From: SCUN01 sp964343975
GTDB lineage: Bacteria > Acidobacteriota > Vicinamibacteria > Vicinamibacterales > SCN-69-37
Direction of reading: 5' to 3'
NCBI GenBank assembly: GCA_964343975.1
Contig: CAYFLU010000173.1
Coordinates: forward strand, 1 to 6,978
DNA: 6,978 nucleotides
Positions 5,649 to 6,978 of this stretch are shown here, in pieces; the stretch's first letter is position 1; every line of letters starts with the position of its first letter. Made by a program: the position numbers and the translations under genes. The notes under the pieces are model-generated. The model was given only the letters and a program-made list of their open reading frames with translations, had not been told where the DNA came from and made no database searches.

Positions 5649-6978
5649 TTACGCGAGCGCGAACGGACACGCGCGCTCGAGTGATCCGTCTTCCACAAGT
5701 GCGCTGATCGCGTCAATATCCGGCGCCGGCGGACGGTCGGCGACGAGCATCGGCACGACACCGCGAATCGCACCGTGCACGGCGGACAGCGCGGCCGAGG
5801 TGCGGAGCGGCGCGAGCAGGTCGATCGCCTGGGCGGCGGCGAGCAGTTCGATGCTGACGACGTGGCGCGCGAGCGTGACCGCGCGCGCGGCCTTGAGCGC
5901 CGCGCCCATGCTCATGCTGACGTGATCTTCGCGGCCGGCCGAGGTCGGGATCGTGTCGGCGGCGGCCGGGTGGGCGAGGCCCTTCATCTCGGACGCGAGC
6001 GCGGCCGCGGTGACGTGCGCCATCATCAGCCCCGAGTTGAGGCCGCTGTCGCGAATCAGAAACGGCGGCAGGCCGCTCTCGACCGCCGTCATCATGCGAT
6101 CGATCCGCCGCTCGCTGATCGTCGCAAGCTGCGTGAGGCCGATCGTGAGCGTGTCGGCCGCGAGCGCCACCGGCGCGCCGTGGAAGTTGCCGCCCGACAC
6201 GATGTCGCCGTCCTCGGCGAAGACCATCGGGTTGTCGGTGGCCGCGTTCGCTTCGATCTCGCACAGCCGTCGCGCGAACGTGATCGCTTCCCGCGCCGAG
6301 CCGTGCACCTGCGGGGCGCAGCGCAGCGCGTAGGCGTCTTGCACTTTGCCGCAGTGGGTGTGCGACGCGTTGATGCTGCTGCCGGTGAGGAGCGCGAGCA
6401 GGTTGGCCGCCGCCGCGATCTGTCCCGGCACCGGCCGCGCGGCGTGAATGCGCGCCTCGAAGGGATGATACGAGCCGCGCAACGCATCGACGCTCATCGC
6501 GCACGCCAGATCCGCGGCGCGCGCGAGGCGCTCCGCGTCGAGCACCGCCAGCGCGAGCACGGCCGCGCTCGCTTGCGTGCCGTTGATGAGCGCGAGGCCT
6601 TCTTTGGCGGCGAGCGACACCGGCGCGAGGCCGTGCGCGCGCAGCGCCTCGGGCACCGGTGCGCCATCGAGCAAACGGCCTTCGCCGATCAGCACGAGCG
6701 CCAGATGGGCCAGCGGCGCGAGATCGCCGCTCGCGCCGACCGAGCCGCGCGACGGTACGTGCGGCGTGAGCCCCGCGTTCACGAGCGCGAGCAGCGCCTC
6801 GAGCGTGGCCTCGCGAATGCCGGAGAAGCCCTTGGCGAGCACGTTCGCACGCAACGTCATGAGCGCGCGCACGGCCGGGGCCGGGAGCGGTTCGCCCACG
6901 CCGGCCGCGTGTGAACGGATCAAATTGAACTGCAACGTGGCGAGCTGGTCGTGCGGAATCTTGACCTCGGCCAGCGAG
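5649..6978 (-). CDS. hutH: Histidine ammonia-lyase, N-terminus beyond right edge
   Basis: HutH removes ammonia from L-histidine to give trans-urocanate, the first step of histidine degradation, in the cytosol as a homotetramer. The frame is open through the right edge: 443 codons including the TAA stop are visible (first full codon at 6977-6975) and about 60 N-terminal residues are missing compared with P. putida HutH. A TTG at 6935 is an internal Leu (A-T-L-Q-F-N-L-I-R-S-H), not the start. The A-S-G triad that forms the MIO electrophile is at 6734-6726, in G-S-V-G-A-S-G-D-L-A-P-L. Other active-site equivalents are present: the His of S-H-A-A-G (H83), the Asn of I-N-G-T-Q-A-S (N195), Q-D-A-Y-A-L-R (Q277, Y280, R283), the Phe of G-N-F-H-G (F329) and the Glu of E-D-H-V-S-M (E414). 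The Tyr53 equivalent is off-window. Nothing visible suggests loss of activity. hutU follows after 70 nt on the same strand. Confidence 0.97.
   Translation of the reverse strand, partial: SLAEVKIPHDQLATLQFNLIRSHAAGVGEPLPAPAVRALMTLRANVLAKGFSGIREATLEALLALVNAGLTPHVPSRGSVGASGDLAPLAHLALVLIGEGRLLDGAPVPEALRAHGLAPVSLAAKEGLALINGTQASAAVLALAVLDAERLARAADLACAMSVDALRGSYHPFEARIHAARPVPGQIAAAANLLALLTGSSINASHTHCGKVQDAYALRCAPQVHGSAREAITFARRLCEIEANAATDNPMVFAEDGDIVSGGNFHGAPVALAADTLTIGLTQLATISERRIDRMMTAVESGLPPFLIRDSGLNSGLMMAHVTAAALASEMKGLAHPAAADTIPTSAGREDHVSMSMGAALKAARAVTLARHVVSIELLAAAQAIDLLAPLRTSAALSAVHGAIRGVVPMLVADRPPAPDIDAISALVEDGSLERACPFALA

Noticed and set aside
3854..5707. Long plus-strand open frame (617 codons) opposite hutU
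   Set aside because: It is the antisense shadow of hutU, whose identity is certain. Its translation is rich in Arg, His, Ala and Glu with no domain pattern, as expected for the reverse strand of GC-rich coding DNA.
5775..6914. Plus-strand open frame (379 codons) opposite hutH
   Set aside because: Same reasoning: hutH on the minus strand carries every expected active-site motif, and the plus-strand product is Arg/Glu/His-rich low-complexity sequence.
6933..6935. TTG as a start codon for hutH
   Set aside because: The frame continues upstream with homologous sequence (I-P-H-D-Q-L-A-T before L-Q-F-N-L) to the window edge. Histidine ammonia-lyase needs about 60 more residues, including the catalytic Tyr53 region.

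Overview
The window comes from a high-GC bacterial chromosome (roughly two thirds G+C by eye, with codon third positions dominated by G and C). Gene density is high and genes overlap by 4 nt. A free-living soil or water bacterium fits, perhaps Gemmatimonadota or Acidobacteriota. That guess rests on the type of small exported 'F-x-G-x-W-K-L-N' protein, the composition and the gene mix, not on a phylogenetic marker. No RNA gene, insertion sequence, CRISPR array or phage gene is visible.

Left part, plus strand (1-2072): the 3' part of a membrane-anchored HAMP-SpoIIE/PP2C serine phosphatase, which runs in from the left edge. It overlaps by 4 nt (GTGA) an unusual ribonuclease III that carries an extra N-terminal domain resembling DUF2007. 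The two are probably co-translated.

Right part, minus strand (read right to left, 6978-2091): hutH (histidine ammonia-lyase, 5' end beyond the right edge), a 70-nt gap with a candidate promoter, hutU (urocanate hydratase), a 4-nt overlap into an archaeal-type AAA+ ATPase with a C-terminal winged helix, then 27 nt later a small exported protein with a Gly/Arg-rich segment. All four point the same way and could form one transcription unit. The two transcription units converge at 2072/2091 with only 18 nt between stop codons and a small GC hairpin there.

HutH and HutU catalyse the first two steps of histidine degradation (histidine to urocanate to imidazolonepropionate). The expected third gene, hutI, does not follow; an ATPase takes its place. 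The most striking points are: (1) the HutU signature cysteine (Cys410 of Pseudomonas putida) is read as Phe, while the NAD-contact positions I could align are intact; (2) the translationally coupled ATPase has Arg where the Walker A Lys is expected; (3) the DUF2007-like/RNase III fusion. None of these proves a new system, but each can be tested.
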